A DNA stretch of 64,000 nucleotides from Nectonema munidae (taxonomy: Eukaryota; Nematomorpha; Nectonematoida; Nectonematidae): assembly GCA_030549495.1 (NCBI GenBank), contig JAUIRK010000306.1, positions 124,001 to 188,000 of the forward strand. The letters are read 5' to 3'. Made by a program: the position numbers and the translations under genes. This document shows, in pieces, positions 1 through 10,935 of this stretch. Below the pieces are notes generated by a model. It ran no database searches, was not told the origin of the DNA, and saw only the letters and a list, made by a program, of their open reading frames with translations. Within the stretch, counting starts at the first letter, position 1, and every line of letters starts with the position of its first letter.

Positions 1-530
1 TATTTGAATTCTACGACTAAAACTTGGTTAGAATCAGCTAAAAAATCTTTCGCCAGAAAAGTCGTGTTGACCTGTGTTATAAATCATTTTTTTGACCATA
101 AAAATGAATATCACCACTGATTCAGCATGCTTGAAAATGGCTAAAATGTGTAAATTTTTTTATTTGCGTATATAAAGGTGTGCGTGCCATAGGTTGCTGA
201 CGCCTGTCATAGAGTATACGTTAGTATTACCAAGGGTTAAAATATATTTTAAAAGTCTAGGATTAGTAATTGTACTTCTTTAATTAATTAAAAATATTTT
301 GTAAGAAATGAAGCAGAAGCCTCTTATTTAAATGTGGAATGCTAGGGAAGATAAATTACAAAAGCCAAAATTGTTAAGTCTGATTCACATAAATATCTTC
401 CAACTTTAATTTTTCTATTATCAATAATATTTTAGTTCTATGTGAACTAATCCAGTTAAGTAATTAATGCATGTATTGTTAATATCTATTTCGTAGTATA
501 TAAACTATGAGTATTGAAATATTTTTTTAG
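1..530. other. Non-coding start of window; intron upstream of the RING exon
   Basis: No coding frame is recognisable. The stretch ends in a T-rich tract and AG at 522-530, which reads as a splice acceptor for the RING exon that follows, so at least its right part is probably intron. One diverged unit of a dispersed repeat lies at 85-175 (separate entry). Confidence 0.5.
85..175 (-). repeat. Single diverged unit of the CAAGT-core dispersed repeat
   Basis: Read on the minus strand, 118-140 gives CCATTTTCAAGCATGCTGAA, the same core found in the tandem array at 12540-13445 and at 10830-10935, 13685-13990 and 61385-61690. The flanking TGACCAT and AT-rich tail also resemble the array units. Boundaries are approximate. 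Confidence 0.6.
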
Positions 531-1468
531 ATAAATCAGTGCGAAAATATGTGACTAAAGAGCAAATTGAGAAAATAGTTCATCAAGAGCTCAAGTGTGC
601 TATCTGTTTAGAAATTTCGATAAATCCGGTTTTAATAAACTGTGGTCATATTTTTTGTCACTTCTGCCTTGAAGCTTGGTGCAAACAAAGAAATATGTGT
701 CCAATGTGTCGAGAGCCCGTTAAAAACAAAATTGTTTCAACTTGTATCAACAATTTGATTGGCAATTTGAACAATGTGCTTCTTTCCAAAGAAGAAATCT
801 CCGAGAGGATTGAAAAACAAGCAGAGCGCGGCTGCCAATTCAAAACGGAAAAAATCAATCTCTTCCTAAACCACTTTCCTCCACCAAATCTAATTCCTGC
901 CCTGATCCCTTCTCCTCCATTTTATGGATCTTTGAATCAAAGGGGGAGAAGAAGAAGGGGATGTCGTTGGAATTCAAGCTCAAGTGATAGATATCCTCGT
1001 CTACCTGCACAGATCTCTCAAACAGAACCTGTTCCTCGCCATCCCGGTTTTCTTTGCTCAACTAATGATGCTAGGAACAATTCACAGGCAACGACAAATG
1101 CGCCAGCCAATGGTGAGCCTATGTCTAATGCCAATCATTGCTCAAGCCAATCTCCCACGAACAATAGAGTGCGTGCCTCAATGCCTTCTTTACCATATCA
1201 AAGATGTAGGAGGAGACAAAGTAGAGTGAGGCGTTCGAACACACCCTCACTTTATTTTTCGTTCTTGCAGTCAATGTCACAAAGAGGTTGCTTAAATTCA
1301 TTTTGCTTAAATAGCGCTGCCAGTATTAATTCACAAACAGCACCTATGCAATCAAGTGATTCTTTACCTAGTAGTGATTCACACACAGCGCCATATGTCT
1401 CTACGATACCGCTGTCACCTAGTATATTCTCTTTCTACCATTCCTCAAGCTACATCAACTTTTTTTGA
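531..1468 (+). CDS. RNF8-like RING-finger E3 ubiquitin ligase, 3'-terminal exon (partial gene)
   Basis: The protein carries a C3HC4 RING finger. Counting from the GTG at 539, the ligands are C20-x2-C23, C35-x-H37, C40-x2-C43 and C54-x2-C57, with the hydrophobic and Trp positions of E2-binding RINGs. The segment after the RING (VKNKIVS...) resembles the helix that follows the RING of RNF8, a ubiquitin ligase acting at DNA double-strand breaks. There is no in-frame ATG near the front. A polypyrimidine tract plus AG at 522-530 gives an acceptor, so this is read as a last exon starting at 531, with an N-terminal part (an FHA domain in RNF8) left of the window. About 200 residues rich in Ser, Asn, Pro and Arg follow, including two Arg clusters. 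That tail is unlike vertebrate RNF8, which ends soon after its RING. It could instead be another RING protein; the RING itself is certain. Confidence 0.75.
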
Positions 1469-1949
1469 GCGAGAGTTTAATTTTTATCCAATCAATAACA
1501 ACGTTTGCTTTTCAAAACTAAACAGAATAGCAGATTGTATACAATAGACTATATACAATTATGTATTATGCAAAGTGTTTATCCGTGAATAAGGTATTTC
1601 AACCAGGACACTTTAAATTTCATTAAATTTGTCACGATCACCTCGGTGTACTTTTTGATTGGAAAAATGGCTCTTATGGAATAAGATGATTTAGATCTGT
1701 GAAATATATATATTCTTGTGCTTTTATAATATGTATTCAATCTTAGCAAGAAGGTCTGTGACAAGTGTTCCTGTCGAAAATCCACTTTCTTGTTCCGTAT
1801 GTGGTATACTTTTAATTATTCGTTTTAATATTACATTTTTGCTTCATTTCATTTACATCATTTAGAGTTCTTTTTTTTAAATGATCTCTACTAGCTGAAA
1901 GATGAAAAATTTTGATTTGTGCTTTTAATGATTGCTTGTTTTTGTCTTA
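1469..1949. other. Intergenic, nothing recognised
   Basis: AT-rich sequence between the RING exon and the first hAT remnant. No convincing coding frame, TIR or repeat was seen, and no clear poly(A) signal was fixed for the upstream gene. Confidence 0.5.
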
Positions 1950-3220
1950 CATTGTGTCTCTGAAAATTGCTAAATCAAAAAAACCGCATGTTATTGGTGA
2001 AGAATTGATTTTACCTTGTGCAAAAGACATCGTTCATCGCATGATTGGAGATAAGGCAGTCAAATCTTTGGAAAGTGTATTTCTTTCTAATAATACTGTA
2101 CAAAGGAGGATTGCAGATATGTCAGGTGATATTCTTTCTCAAGTTAATGATGAAATTATGACATCTACACGTGATCTCTTTACATTACAAGTTGAATCAA
2201 TAGATATAGGTAATCTTCCCAGGTAATTAGTTTATTTTCGATATATAAATAATGGTGATTTTAAGGATGAATTTCTCCTTTGCAGACCATTAGAAACAAC
2301 AGCTAAAAGAATTGACATATTAAAAAAAATAGGATCATTTCTTAAAGAACATGGATTTAGATGGGAAAATGTTGGTAGTATATTAACTGATGGTGCACCG
2401 TGTGCCAAGAAATGGATTCCAAGCATGAAGTTCTTCTATTGCACACTGAGGTAAGGTGGCTGACAAAAGGAAAAGTATTGCATAGATTTTTTGAGTTGAA
2501 TGCTGAGGTGAGAGAATTTCTATCTCACCAAGGAAGAACAGAACTTTCACATTTCCTTGTTGACATGAACAATTTGGCAAAAACGGCATAACTTGGTAGA
2601 TTTCTTCACAATTCTGAATGACTTTAATCTTTCACTTCAGTGAGAAAATTCTAACATACTTGATTTTGCAAGAAAAACTAAATGCCTTCTAAATGAGGCT
2701 GGATCTTTGCCTTTCAAGGATAAAAAGGAGAAATTTTTACATGTTTCCCACATTAAATGCATTTGTTGAAGAAAATGAGACTGATGTTCCATTCAACAAC
2801 AGTTTCAAAGTTTGCTGATTCAACACTTGAAGACTTTAAAAGAGGAGTTTAGTCGATATTTTTCAGAAAAGCCTCAGTTATCCCATATCTTACTTAGAAA
2901 ACGATTTGCTGCAAAAATTAAAGATATTCCTGAAAGATATCAAGAGGAATTCAATGATCATCTTATCACATCTGACTGTGCAAACACTGATTTTGAATCC
3001 CTAACAGTAAATTAATTTTGAATCAAGCAATTACTTCGATATTCAAATTTGGCAGAAGGTATGCTGAGAATTCTCATGCCTTTTCCTTCGACATATATGT
3101 GTGAAGTGACCTTTTCATCTTTACTACCTATAAAATCGGAGCTAAACTCTATGCTGAAGATGACCTACGTTGTGCTGTACCCAAAACAACAACATGGATT
3201 TAGAAGTTGGTGAGAGAAAA
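1950..3220 (+). pseudogene. Degenerate hAT transposase, ZBED5/SCAND3-like
   Basis: Translated pieces in successive frames follow the order of the hAT transposases related to ZBED5. First comes an AKSKKPHVIGEELILPCAK segment (about 1965-2030), then NNTVQRRIADMS near 2090, then an intron with good borders (GTAATT at 2223, CTCCTTTGCAG ending at 2285). After it come LTDGAP near 2384, HTEVRWLTKGKVL near 2440, and a C-terminal stretch near 3160 reading MTYVVLYPKQQHG. The frame changes several times between about 2400 and 3100, and the segment after LTDGAP is missing, so no transposase can be made. The 3' end of the element is at 3482-3501. No matching 5' TIR was found, so the left end is probably lost. 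Confidence 0.8.
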
Positions 3221-3481
3221 GCAGTACCAACCACCACATTGGGAATATTATTGTTTATTATAAAGCTTGTATTACTCGCATCAGTAACATTCCATTATGA
3301 AAATAAATTATATATTTTGAGCTAATTATATTGTATATAAATGTATATTTTCGTTCTTGCTATAATAAAACAAGTTACTACAGTTATGTAGCATTCTTAT
3401 GTATACCTCAATGAATATAGCTCTGATCTTTGGGATGGGGTCGCTGAAAGTCTGGTGAGGCTTAAATGGGGTCGCGACTGG

Positions 3482-3501
3482 AAAAAGTTTGAGAACCACT
3501 G
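3482..3501 (+). repeat. 3' terminal inverted repeat of the hAT element
   Basis: AAAAAGTTTGAGAACCACTG is the reverse complement of the CAGTGGTTCTCAAACTTTTT ends known from Charlie-type hAT elements. It follows the ZBED5-like transposase remnant on the same strand and marks its right boundary. The next 8 bases (GTTTAAAA) would be the target-site duplication, but the left partner was not found. Confidence 0.8.
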
Positions 3502-3589
3502 GTTTAAAAGAACAAAGTGAAAGATAAGCTAAAAGTATTAATAAACAAAGCTAAAATAAAACAACGGAAAAATCTCACTTGTAAACATT

Positions 3590-4372
3590 TTTGATGTTTG
3601 AGAGAACCAATAGAAGAGATTGAAAGTAAATCAACTCAAGCTACTTGTATTGTTATAACTGGGTCACCTCAAGGATGTGAAGATAGTGATAGAGATGATA
3701 AGAAAATTATGATCAAAATATTCCTGTAGAAGTAGCCGGTGAATTGGATGTTTTTGTAGAAGATTTTGGTGATGATGTGGTGAAGAACAAGTGAAGAGCA
3801 AAACTAAAAAATGTAAAAAAAAGTTACATTGAATTGCAAAATTTTTTTCCACTTGATCTGAAAAAGGCTGTTTGAAGACTTATTAAATTTGCATCCTTTT
3901 CTTTTGTCTTATGATGAATTTGGATTATACACATATTTTTTCGATGATATTAATTTGTTAGTAGAAGAAACTAACAAATATGGAAAACGAGATAAAAATG
4001 ATCTCTCGTTTAACATAAATAAAAAAAATATGTTGAAGTTCTTAGGATTAATACTTCTCTCTGGTTACAATACTCGATGTTCAGAAAAGATTAATGGTCT
4101 AAGTCTTTTCAACTTGAATGCAAACTTTTTCCACAATGCAATTAATATTTCTGTTGTTTATACTTACAAATTTTTTTTCTTAAACATACGATAAAAAGAT
4201 GTGAGAATAGCTCCTTTGTTTTTTGAAATGTGAAAGCTAAATAAATGTTGAATTAAGACCTGGACCAAATTGTTTGATCCCAAATCCAGTAAGAAAAGAT
4301 AATGTTAACCAAAGACCTATTTCTATAACGCCAAGAAAATGTGTAGTTTGCGATACAGCATCCTCAGGATAA
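3590..4372 (+). pseudogene. piggyBac transposase remnant, internally deleted
   Basis: An acidic N-terminal region (EDSDRDDK near 3680) leads into the start of the DDE_Tnp_1_7 domain at about 3885-4160. That part reads LHPFLLSYDEFGLYTYFFDD and then FLGLILLSGYNT, as in PGBD proteins. The catalytic middle is absent. A short piece near 4245-4370 reads RPGPNCLIPNP and RKCVVCDTASS, like the stretch leading into the C-terminal Cys-rich domain. Stops and frameshifts interrupt the frame. It lies immediately next to an oppositely oriented piggyBac remnant, and the two could be separate insertions or one rearranged element. Confidence 0.7.
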
Positions 4373-4374
4373 TT

Positions 4375-5771
4375 GTGCCTATATATGACTCATGTATGCA
4401 GCTATATCTAAATACTTAGAGAATGCCGCAACTGCCCATCGCTTACTTGACTTGTAACAAGTAAAATCCCTAGCCATTGTATTGAAACAATCTACTCCAC
4501 TTTTATATTTGTTATATGAAATCAAGCTTTCGGGTTTTTTATGCGATGTAATAGAAACAGTTCTATTGTGTTGAGAAGACAAAACATAAAGTGCTTTAAA
4601 ATTTTTCTTAGCGTGTATCTCGGGGATATAAATAGAAAGTGATGAACAGTTTGAGTACACAATTCTACTTTCAGTTTCATTTAAATTTAGTGTACGCAGA
4701 TAGTTCGGTTTCACAATATAAGGCACAAATCGACGTATTGGATTTATTGTCCCACAAATTGTCAAATTTTTGGAAAGGGCTCATTCTGCCAAAGTATGCG
4801 ATGTAAAAAATCTATTTAAATAAATACCACACCCCGATGGCAGTTCACTACTTTCTATCAAGCGCTTACAAATTTCTAAACTTGAAAAGTAGTTTTTATC
4901 CACCATTACCGGAATATAAATTTGGGGCTTCATAACATAAAATTTAATATGATCATTTAGTTAGATGGTAAACTTTGATTCCGTAGTGTCCATGTTTTTT
5001 AAGGACGTAAACTCCCACCACGAAACTTCACTAACTGTTCATCTATGGTTACTGCATCAAGTGGGGTCCAAAATTTATGACATTTTTCAAAAAAATTATC
5101 ATGAATGTAACTTACAGCTGATATTTTGTCTAGATAATTTCCGCTTCTAACGTCATCAAAACGAATAAAATTCTTTAGAAATAAAAACACGATTACAGCG
5201 CGCAAAAAAGGATCTTCATCTTTAGAAAAAAGAACTATTGTTGCAATTATTTGGTCTTTTGCTTGTCCCAAAAAAAGTAAACATCCGAAATAGGCTAGTA
5301 AATCGCTGATAATAACAAATTTTTAACTGTAGCCACTTGGGAGCTGTCTTTTTAAATCGGATAAATAAGATTGCTTCATATTTTAAAAATAGAAAAAGAA
5401 AAACTAGGCTTACTTGTAATTTTCATCCGCCTTTTTTCGTGTCATTTCAAAAACATGAGAAACTAGGAAGGGTCGAAAAACAAGTCGAACATTTTTTCAA
5501 TTTCTTTCAATTTTTTTACTTCATTGAATGGTCAACCTGGGCGGGAATAAATGTCTACAATTTCTTGCTTGAGTTCTATCTCTTGAGGAATGTTGAGGCC
5601 CCCAGAAAAACTGTGTTACATCAGGGGCTGTCAGAGAATTTTTTTCTTCAACATAAACTTCTGTTTCCAATCCTTCAAGACAGCTCTAGCCTCTGAAAAC
5701 ATCTGAAGTAGATGTATACACTTGATCTTCTTCAGAGGAGCTTGATGTCCGAGTTGAAGATGAAAATTCCA
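4375..5771 (-). pseudogene. piggyBac transposase remnant, minus strand
   Basis: Reading leftward, an ATG at 5771 opens a Ser/Glu-rich N-terminus (SSSSEEDQ), as is usual in piggyBac transposases. Further on are DLLAYFGCLLFLGQ and KNFIRFDD (5310-5150) and the TIDEQLVKFRG motif near 5010, which matches the conserved TxDEQLxxFRG of the family. Near 4770 is ICGTINPIRR, and the last block, 4500-4379, reads YNKYKSGVDCFNTMARDFTC then KRWAVAAFSKYLDIAAY, matching the GVDxxDQM...Y region. Several frames are needed and stops are frequent, so it is dead. The C-terminal zinc domain is missing, because the sequence breaks at about 4378 against the plus-strand remnant. Confidence 0.8.
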
Positions 5772-6407
5772 TATTCAAAGGAAAAATATTAAAACGGCGC
5801 GGAAAAAGTGAGCTGAGTAAGCAAACAATGAAGAATTGCCAAGAAAAGCGGAGTATTAGATGCTATAAATGTCACACAGGATGAAATATGAAAAATCACT
5901 ATACTTTACTCAATAGATGAAATAAATAAATTAGTGCTATAAAAATTCAACAAATCATTTCAGCCATTATAAATGGTAGAGAAACTAATATGCCTTGAAA
6001 TGTTTAATCTCAAACTCCTGAAATAGAAAAAAATTCACTTTTGCCCTCTTAAAAATCAAACTTGATATCCAAAAGAATAGAAAGTTCAATAACAATGCTA
6101 TAATTAACAACTTTTATGGAAAAAATTGAGATCGATTGATAAAAAAGGGTATTTTTAAGTTATGGGCTTTTTTCTCCATTGCTACAATCCACAAGGAAAT
6201 CGGCAAGTGGAACGTTACGATGTAATTTTGTGAAAAGCAATAGAATGTTACTTACATTCAGAAAGATTACCTATTTCCAACTGGGAGGCTGCAATCCCTA
6301 TAACGCTGCAGAGTATACGTTCGCTTTATTTTTTGAGCTACTTAAAGTTAGCTTCGAAATAAAATATACGAATAATTGCACTTTATCTCATCTAATGGAA
6401 GAATAAT
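5772..6407. other. Intergenic, nothing recognised
   Basis: AT-rich spacer between the piggyBac remnant and a SINE-like repeat. A short frame at 6179-6406 has no recognisable similarity and is treated as chance. Confidence 0.4.
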
Positions 6408-6488
6408 CTTCCATAGCTGGACAGATGGTAGGGATGGTCACGATCAAGAATCGAATCGAGACCCAACTCTCCTACCACTGACGATCTG
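6408..6488 (-). repeat. tRNA-derived SINE copy (family shared with 42662-42756)
   Basis: On the minus strand this contains an A-box-like GTCAGTGGTAGGA and a B-box-like TCTCGATTCGATTC. They are followed by CCCTACCATCTGTCCAGCT and ATGGAAG, which is nearly identical to the segment after the B box at 42722-42755. Shared tRNA-unrelated sequence after a tRNA-like head is the hallmark of a SINE rather than a tRNA gene. Confidence 0.7.
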
Positions 6489-7465
6489 AATTTGACATTT
6501 CATTTTAAAACCTGTGTAAAATGTAGCAACTCTAATTTTTCAAAACTCAAAGTAAATTTTTTAATCGCTTTTTTTGGAATCCTAATTTTTCTTTCAAAGA
6601 TCTAACTTCTATTTCATAATAATTCCTTTTGGATTGCGTTTGCTAAATTCTTTGATATCGAAATAATGTCAATAAAATGTTTATTTTTGTAAATTCTAAA
6701 TCTTCTCAATCCTTATTTTGTTGGCATAAAGAAAGGTCAGGTTTGGTATTCTCTATAAAATATGCAAGTAAGAAGAAACAGTAGAAAAGTACTTCTCTCC
6801 TATAAATTTATATCATATCCTTCAAAAAAACTTTATAGGATGGACAAATGGAACTTAATGAAATGAATTCTTACATTAATTTTCATTTGATACTCGACAT
6901 CGTATTTATGATTTTTTTTTCTTAGGAAGCTCTGGCCTTTACAATCACCTACAACATTGTATATTCTCTTCTGCCACCTCTGAATAGTAAAAAAGAATTT
7001 TCAAATCCCATTTTGATGCCCAGTATTTCCAAATATTAAAAAAACGGAATTTTACTTTTTATAATAAAAATTGTATATCTATTTTTAAAACCTTTCCATT
7101 TTATTCGTGTTTATGATTAGTTTAATTTTTTTGATTAGGTTATTTTATCCAAAAGAAAAAGAATTTATTGATTTATTCTGAATTTATTGATTTTACAAAA
7201 CTTAATCTCTTCAATCGTTTATTTTACTTCATTTTTAATCTTAAAAAAAAAACGAATCCTGAAAACTTTGTTAATCCCAATTTTAATCTATGTTTATTAT
7301 TATGCTGTAATTTACCAAGAAATAAGTAGAAGTTGGTCAAATTAAACGTTGTGTAGCTGGATGATAACATGAGACAAAAGATTCATTTATTTACAAAGTA
7401 AAAGAATGATTATATTTAAAATACTTTCATATCTATAATAATATAAGCAGTGTTCAAGTTTCGTT
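6489..7465. other. Intergenic, nothing recognised
   Basis: About 1 kb of AT-rich sequence with homopolymer runs. No frame, repeat or TIR was recognised. Confidence 0.4.
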
Positions 7466-7530
7466 TTAACCCTTGTGCCCTCAAAAATTTTATATAATCA
7501 TATACTCTTTAGGTCCATTGGGACCCAAGG
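7466..7530 (+). mobile_element. Probable piggyBac-type element end
   Basis: TTAA at 7466-7469 is followed by CCCTTGTGCCC, matching the TTAA target and CCC start of piggyBac ends. At 7512-7525 is the palindrome GGTCCATTGGGACC. A very similar palindrome (GGGTCTTTTGGACCC) lies 3' of the piggyBac remnant at 29871-29885. The other end was not located. Confidence 0.4.
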
Positions 7531-9134
7531 TGTTTAAAATCTACTTATTGTGTATAAAAATTATATGAATATAAAACAAACATTATCATTTTATTTATTT
7601 TTGAATGAAATGATATGACAAAGATTTATTTATGAATACATACATACACGTATCTATAAAATTATATATTTCAAACAATTTTCACAAAAATTTTTAACGT
7701 GATTTTTCGTATAAATTTATTAGAATCTGAGCAAACTGCCATATTTATTATCGCTGAAATTGAGTACGTGTGACGCCTTCTTATTTTTATGTATTTCTCT
7801 TTCTTTTTTCACAATTGCTTTAGAATTAATTGCACTTGGCATGATTGTTCTGCTTTAAATCGTTTTGGAAGCCTTACTTTTTCTTAAATTCTGCAATCAT
7901 TTCTTTATCATCGGTTAACAGTTAACAGAAAAAATTGCAATAATTCAGGAGCATATGGTGGAACATCAAGCAGTAATTGAGGATAAAATAAAAAATCGAG
8001 ATAATTAATCATAAGAGATAGAGTGACAAGGAATTGTGCTAGTTGTATATACGATAAGGGATCATACATATGTAACGTCCCCTACCAGGAAGGGGGCTAA
8101 TTCTAGATGCTCTGCATTAAAAAATAGAATAGGAGGGGTAAAAATCACGACAGGGGAGAAGCGGGTTCATAAATCTAAAATTTTTTGGGGACGTCATTTA
8201 TGTGTGATCCAGATAATTAAATCAATGAATAAACGAGAAGTTTGTGTGGGTGTGGATATCACAAAATTCTAAGTGAGAATTTAATTTCTTTGTGAATGCA
8301 AAGAGATGGTTGTAGTAACTGAATGTTGAGTGCTTCCATTGCGTCCAAATTGGCACAGCTTCTTCTGTGTAAAATATTTATCTTTTTATGAGGGTGTTAT
8401 CTGTTGGTAAAGAAATGCTTCCAAATTTTTTTTCTACTTATATAAATAGGGAAAAACACAAAGCCGCTTAAATTCTCCAAATATGCATCGAGAGCTAATG
8501 TCTAAAATATTAGTATATTTTGAAGACATCTGATCGAAAGTGTCCACTGCTTCTTTCGTTCTATTAATCATTGTATGTTTCTTCTCCCCAGCACTTATTT
8601 CATTTGAACCGTGATAAGTGACAACGGAGCAATTCTTTTTTGGTACCGACTGTTGTATTCAAAAATGTAAATGCAAATATTGAACTAATGTTGTGTTAAG
8701 ATAATTTATTAAGCAACTATGCCTTGCGTCAATGTCAGGCATTTAAATAGTGTTAACATAAATAAATATTGGCTCACGGATGCCTTTTAATTAAAAGGTG
8801 CAATGACCTTACAGCATATATTTACAATCATATTTCAACTAAAGATCTATCTTTAGAAGATTTTCAGATAGGTATGTTTTTTCATTGTTGATATTGATCA
8901 AATATTATAACTAAAAGCGAGCTTTTGTGATAGAGAGTAAGAAGAAAAAATAATCGAATTTAAGATTATGATATGACCTTCAAACCATGACGACATCTTC
9001 AGCAACATTTTGTATTCCATGCATACTTTGTTTCTTTATCACACAGGAACCAATATTTGAGAACATACTTTGCAGGTTTGTTTGGCATGCATTGACTAAA
9101 AAGAAACTTACCCCTAAAACTTTTTCGTGACTCG
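7531..9134. other. Intergenic, nothing recognised
   Basis: AT-rich with scattered short frames, including one at 8036-8272 that has no known motif. It may be the non-coding body of a decayed transposon starting at 7466, but this cannot be shown. Confidence 0.35.
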
Positions 9135-9470
9135 TCAATTGTCACTAAAAAATTTCGATTGAAGAGTTTTCTTCAAATACATTTCACATTCTTCTGACAC
9201 AACTCTAATTGCTGCAAATTTATGTGCTTCTTTTCTTTTACATCTTGTTGAAGTATGGCACCGGAGCTCTATCATATTCAAGGTGTGCCATTCATTTGAA
9301 ACTGGTCGCTCTAGTCGTTCTACACTAACTTGGGTTGGGCAATGGAGGTACTGTGTGCCATATTTCAGGATAAAGGGTATAAGCTCTAAAACATTCAACT
9401 TAGACGACCTATCTTTTTTCTCTATTTCATTCAAAGCAATTGAATTTAGAAACCAGGGATACTTCTAACT
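9135..9470 (-). pseudogene. hAT transposase dimerisation-region fragment
   Basis: The minus-strand frame contains YLHCPTQVSVER, which matches the conserved CPxxxxxxER core of the hAT C-terminal dimerisation domain (compare IPPTQVSVERLFS near 18740 in this window). The following residues diverge quickly and end at a stop. It is only a fragment; no TIR or other transposase domain was found around it. Confidence 0.45.
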
Positions 9471-10159
9471 TTGAATTTATACTTTCAATCTCTAATCGGC
9501 AGCACTTGGTTTCTCAAAATCAGAAGAGATTGTTAAAGTTAAAGACCTTCTCGCAGTGACTTCAATGAGTGATTAGTCAAATTCATATTGGATGGCATTG
9601 TTATTTGTTGCATTCAAACAGCTATATCACACAATGCTTTCCCCTATTGTTTGATAGCCAGAGGCATTAAAATTTCTAGTAACTACGGCTTAACTTAACC
9701 CTATATGAAGCAGATGGGGTCGAAATCTGCCCGCGCATATTTTATAAACTTATCATAAAAAAGTACTTTAGATATCAGGGAGAAACTTTATAACTTCCAA
9801 ATATGTGTTTTATAACCCTATCAATGACGGGGGAGGGGGGGCTAACTAAAATTTCTCTTGTACCGAATTGGCTACATCTTTTGCTACCATACTTCGTGAC
9901 ATTTCCTAAAATTGATAGCTGCATCTTTTGATACCATTTTCATGGCAGTTGAATGGCCTTTTCATGCCCAAATCTGTCAATCAAAATCAACAGTTAAACT
10001 TTTTCAGCAAAATTCTGACAGCATCTCTAGGTAAGCTTATAACTTCGGTTCTATATTATATACTCGTTTGAAAATTTATAAATATATACAGTTTTGAACA
10101 CATAACACTTTATAGTATAAATTTTTTCAAAATCATGGTTACTTTTTGGGAAATATAAT
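9471..10159. other. Intergenic with one possible piggyBac end
   Basis: Mostly featureless. TTAACCCTATATGAAG at about 9696, followed by a GGGGTC and CCCGC pair, is reminiscent of a piggyBac terminus but has no partner. A G-rich run lies at about 9829-9841. Confidence 0.3.
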
Positions 10160-10825
10160 CAAAATTTTGATTGATGAGAAAATATCTAATAAAATATACC
10201 TTCAAATTTTACATGAAATATATTCTTTTATATCAAATCGGGCATGCTGATTTCATTTTTGGACTTATTTTTGGAATTTAGAAATTGAAAATACCTATAA
10301 GTGTGTAACAAACTTGCGGTTTACTTCTAAAAGCTGTCTCTGAAAACATTCATTCAAATTTAACATGGAATATACACATTATTATAACAAACCAACAATC
10401 GCAATTTCATTTATAAATTCTTTTTGCATTTAGAATTTGAAAATGCTAATCAATGAGAAACAAATTTGCGGTTTATTTTTAAAATCAGTCTCTAAGAACA
10501 TTAAAATTTTACCTGAAATATACACACTTTTATAACAAATCAACAATGCCAATTTTATTTATGGATTGTTTTTGCATTTAGAATTTGAAAATACTTATAA
10601 GTGTGAAACAAAGTTGCGGTTTTTTTCTAAAATGTGTCGTTGTTCCCAAAAACAAAATGTGCGGTTTACATCTAAAATCTGACTACGAGAACATTCATTC
10701 AAATTTTACATGAAATACGCACATTTTTATAACAAATCAACAATGCCAATTATAATTGTTTTTGGATTTAGAATTTGAAAATACTTGCAAGCGTGAATCA
10801 AATTTGCAAATCAGGTGCTTTACAC
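10160..10825 (+). repeat. Tandem array, period about 150 bp, about four units
   Basis: The anchor TTAGAATTTGAAAATAC recurs at 10278 (one variant base), 10429, 10578 and 10768, giving spacings of 151, 149 and 190. Between anchors the units share CAAATTTGCGGTTTA, GAACATTCATTCAAATTTTA and ATAACAAATCAACAATGCCA in the same order. The last interval is longer because the GCGGTTT block is partly duplicated near 10615-10670. The sequence is unrelated to the array at 12540-13445 despite a similar period. Confidence 0.85.
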
Positions 10826-10829
10826 ATGT

Positions 10830-10935
10830 ACCAATTTTCAAGTAGGCTGAATCCAAAAGTGATGTTTATTTTTTATAAAAATTAATCATACATGTCAAAA
10901 AATGATTGACATATGACACTTCAACTGAAATAAAG
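10830..10935 (+). repeat. Single unit of the CAAGT-core dispersed repeat
   Basis: CCAATTTTCAAGTAGGCTGA at 10831 is followed by a GTGATGTTTATTTTTTA block and then ATGTCAAAAAATGATTGACA and ACACTTCAACTGAAA. This is the order and content of one unit of the array at 12540-13445 read on its minus strand. It begins about 5 bp after the end of the first array. Confidence 0.75.

Noticed and set aside
8036-8272. Plus-strand frame of 78 codons
   Set aside because: Starts from a non-ATG codon and shows no motif or splice signal.
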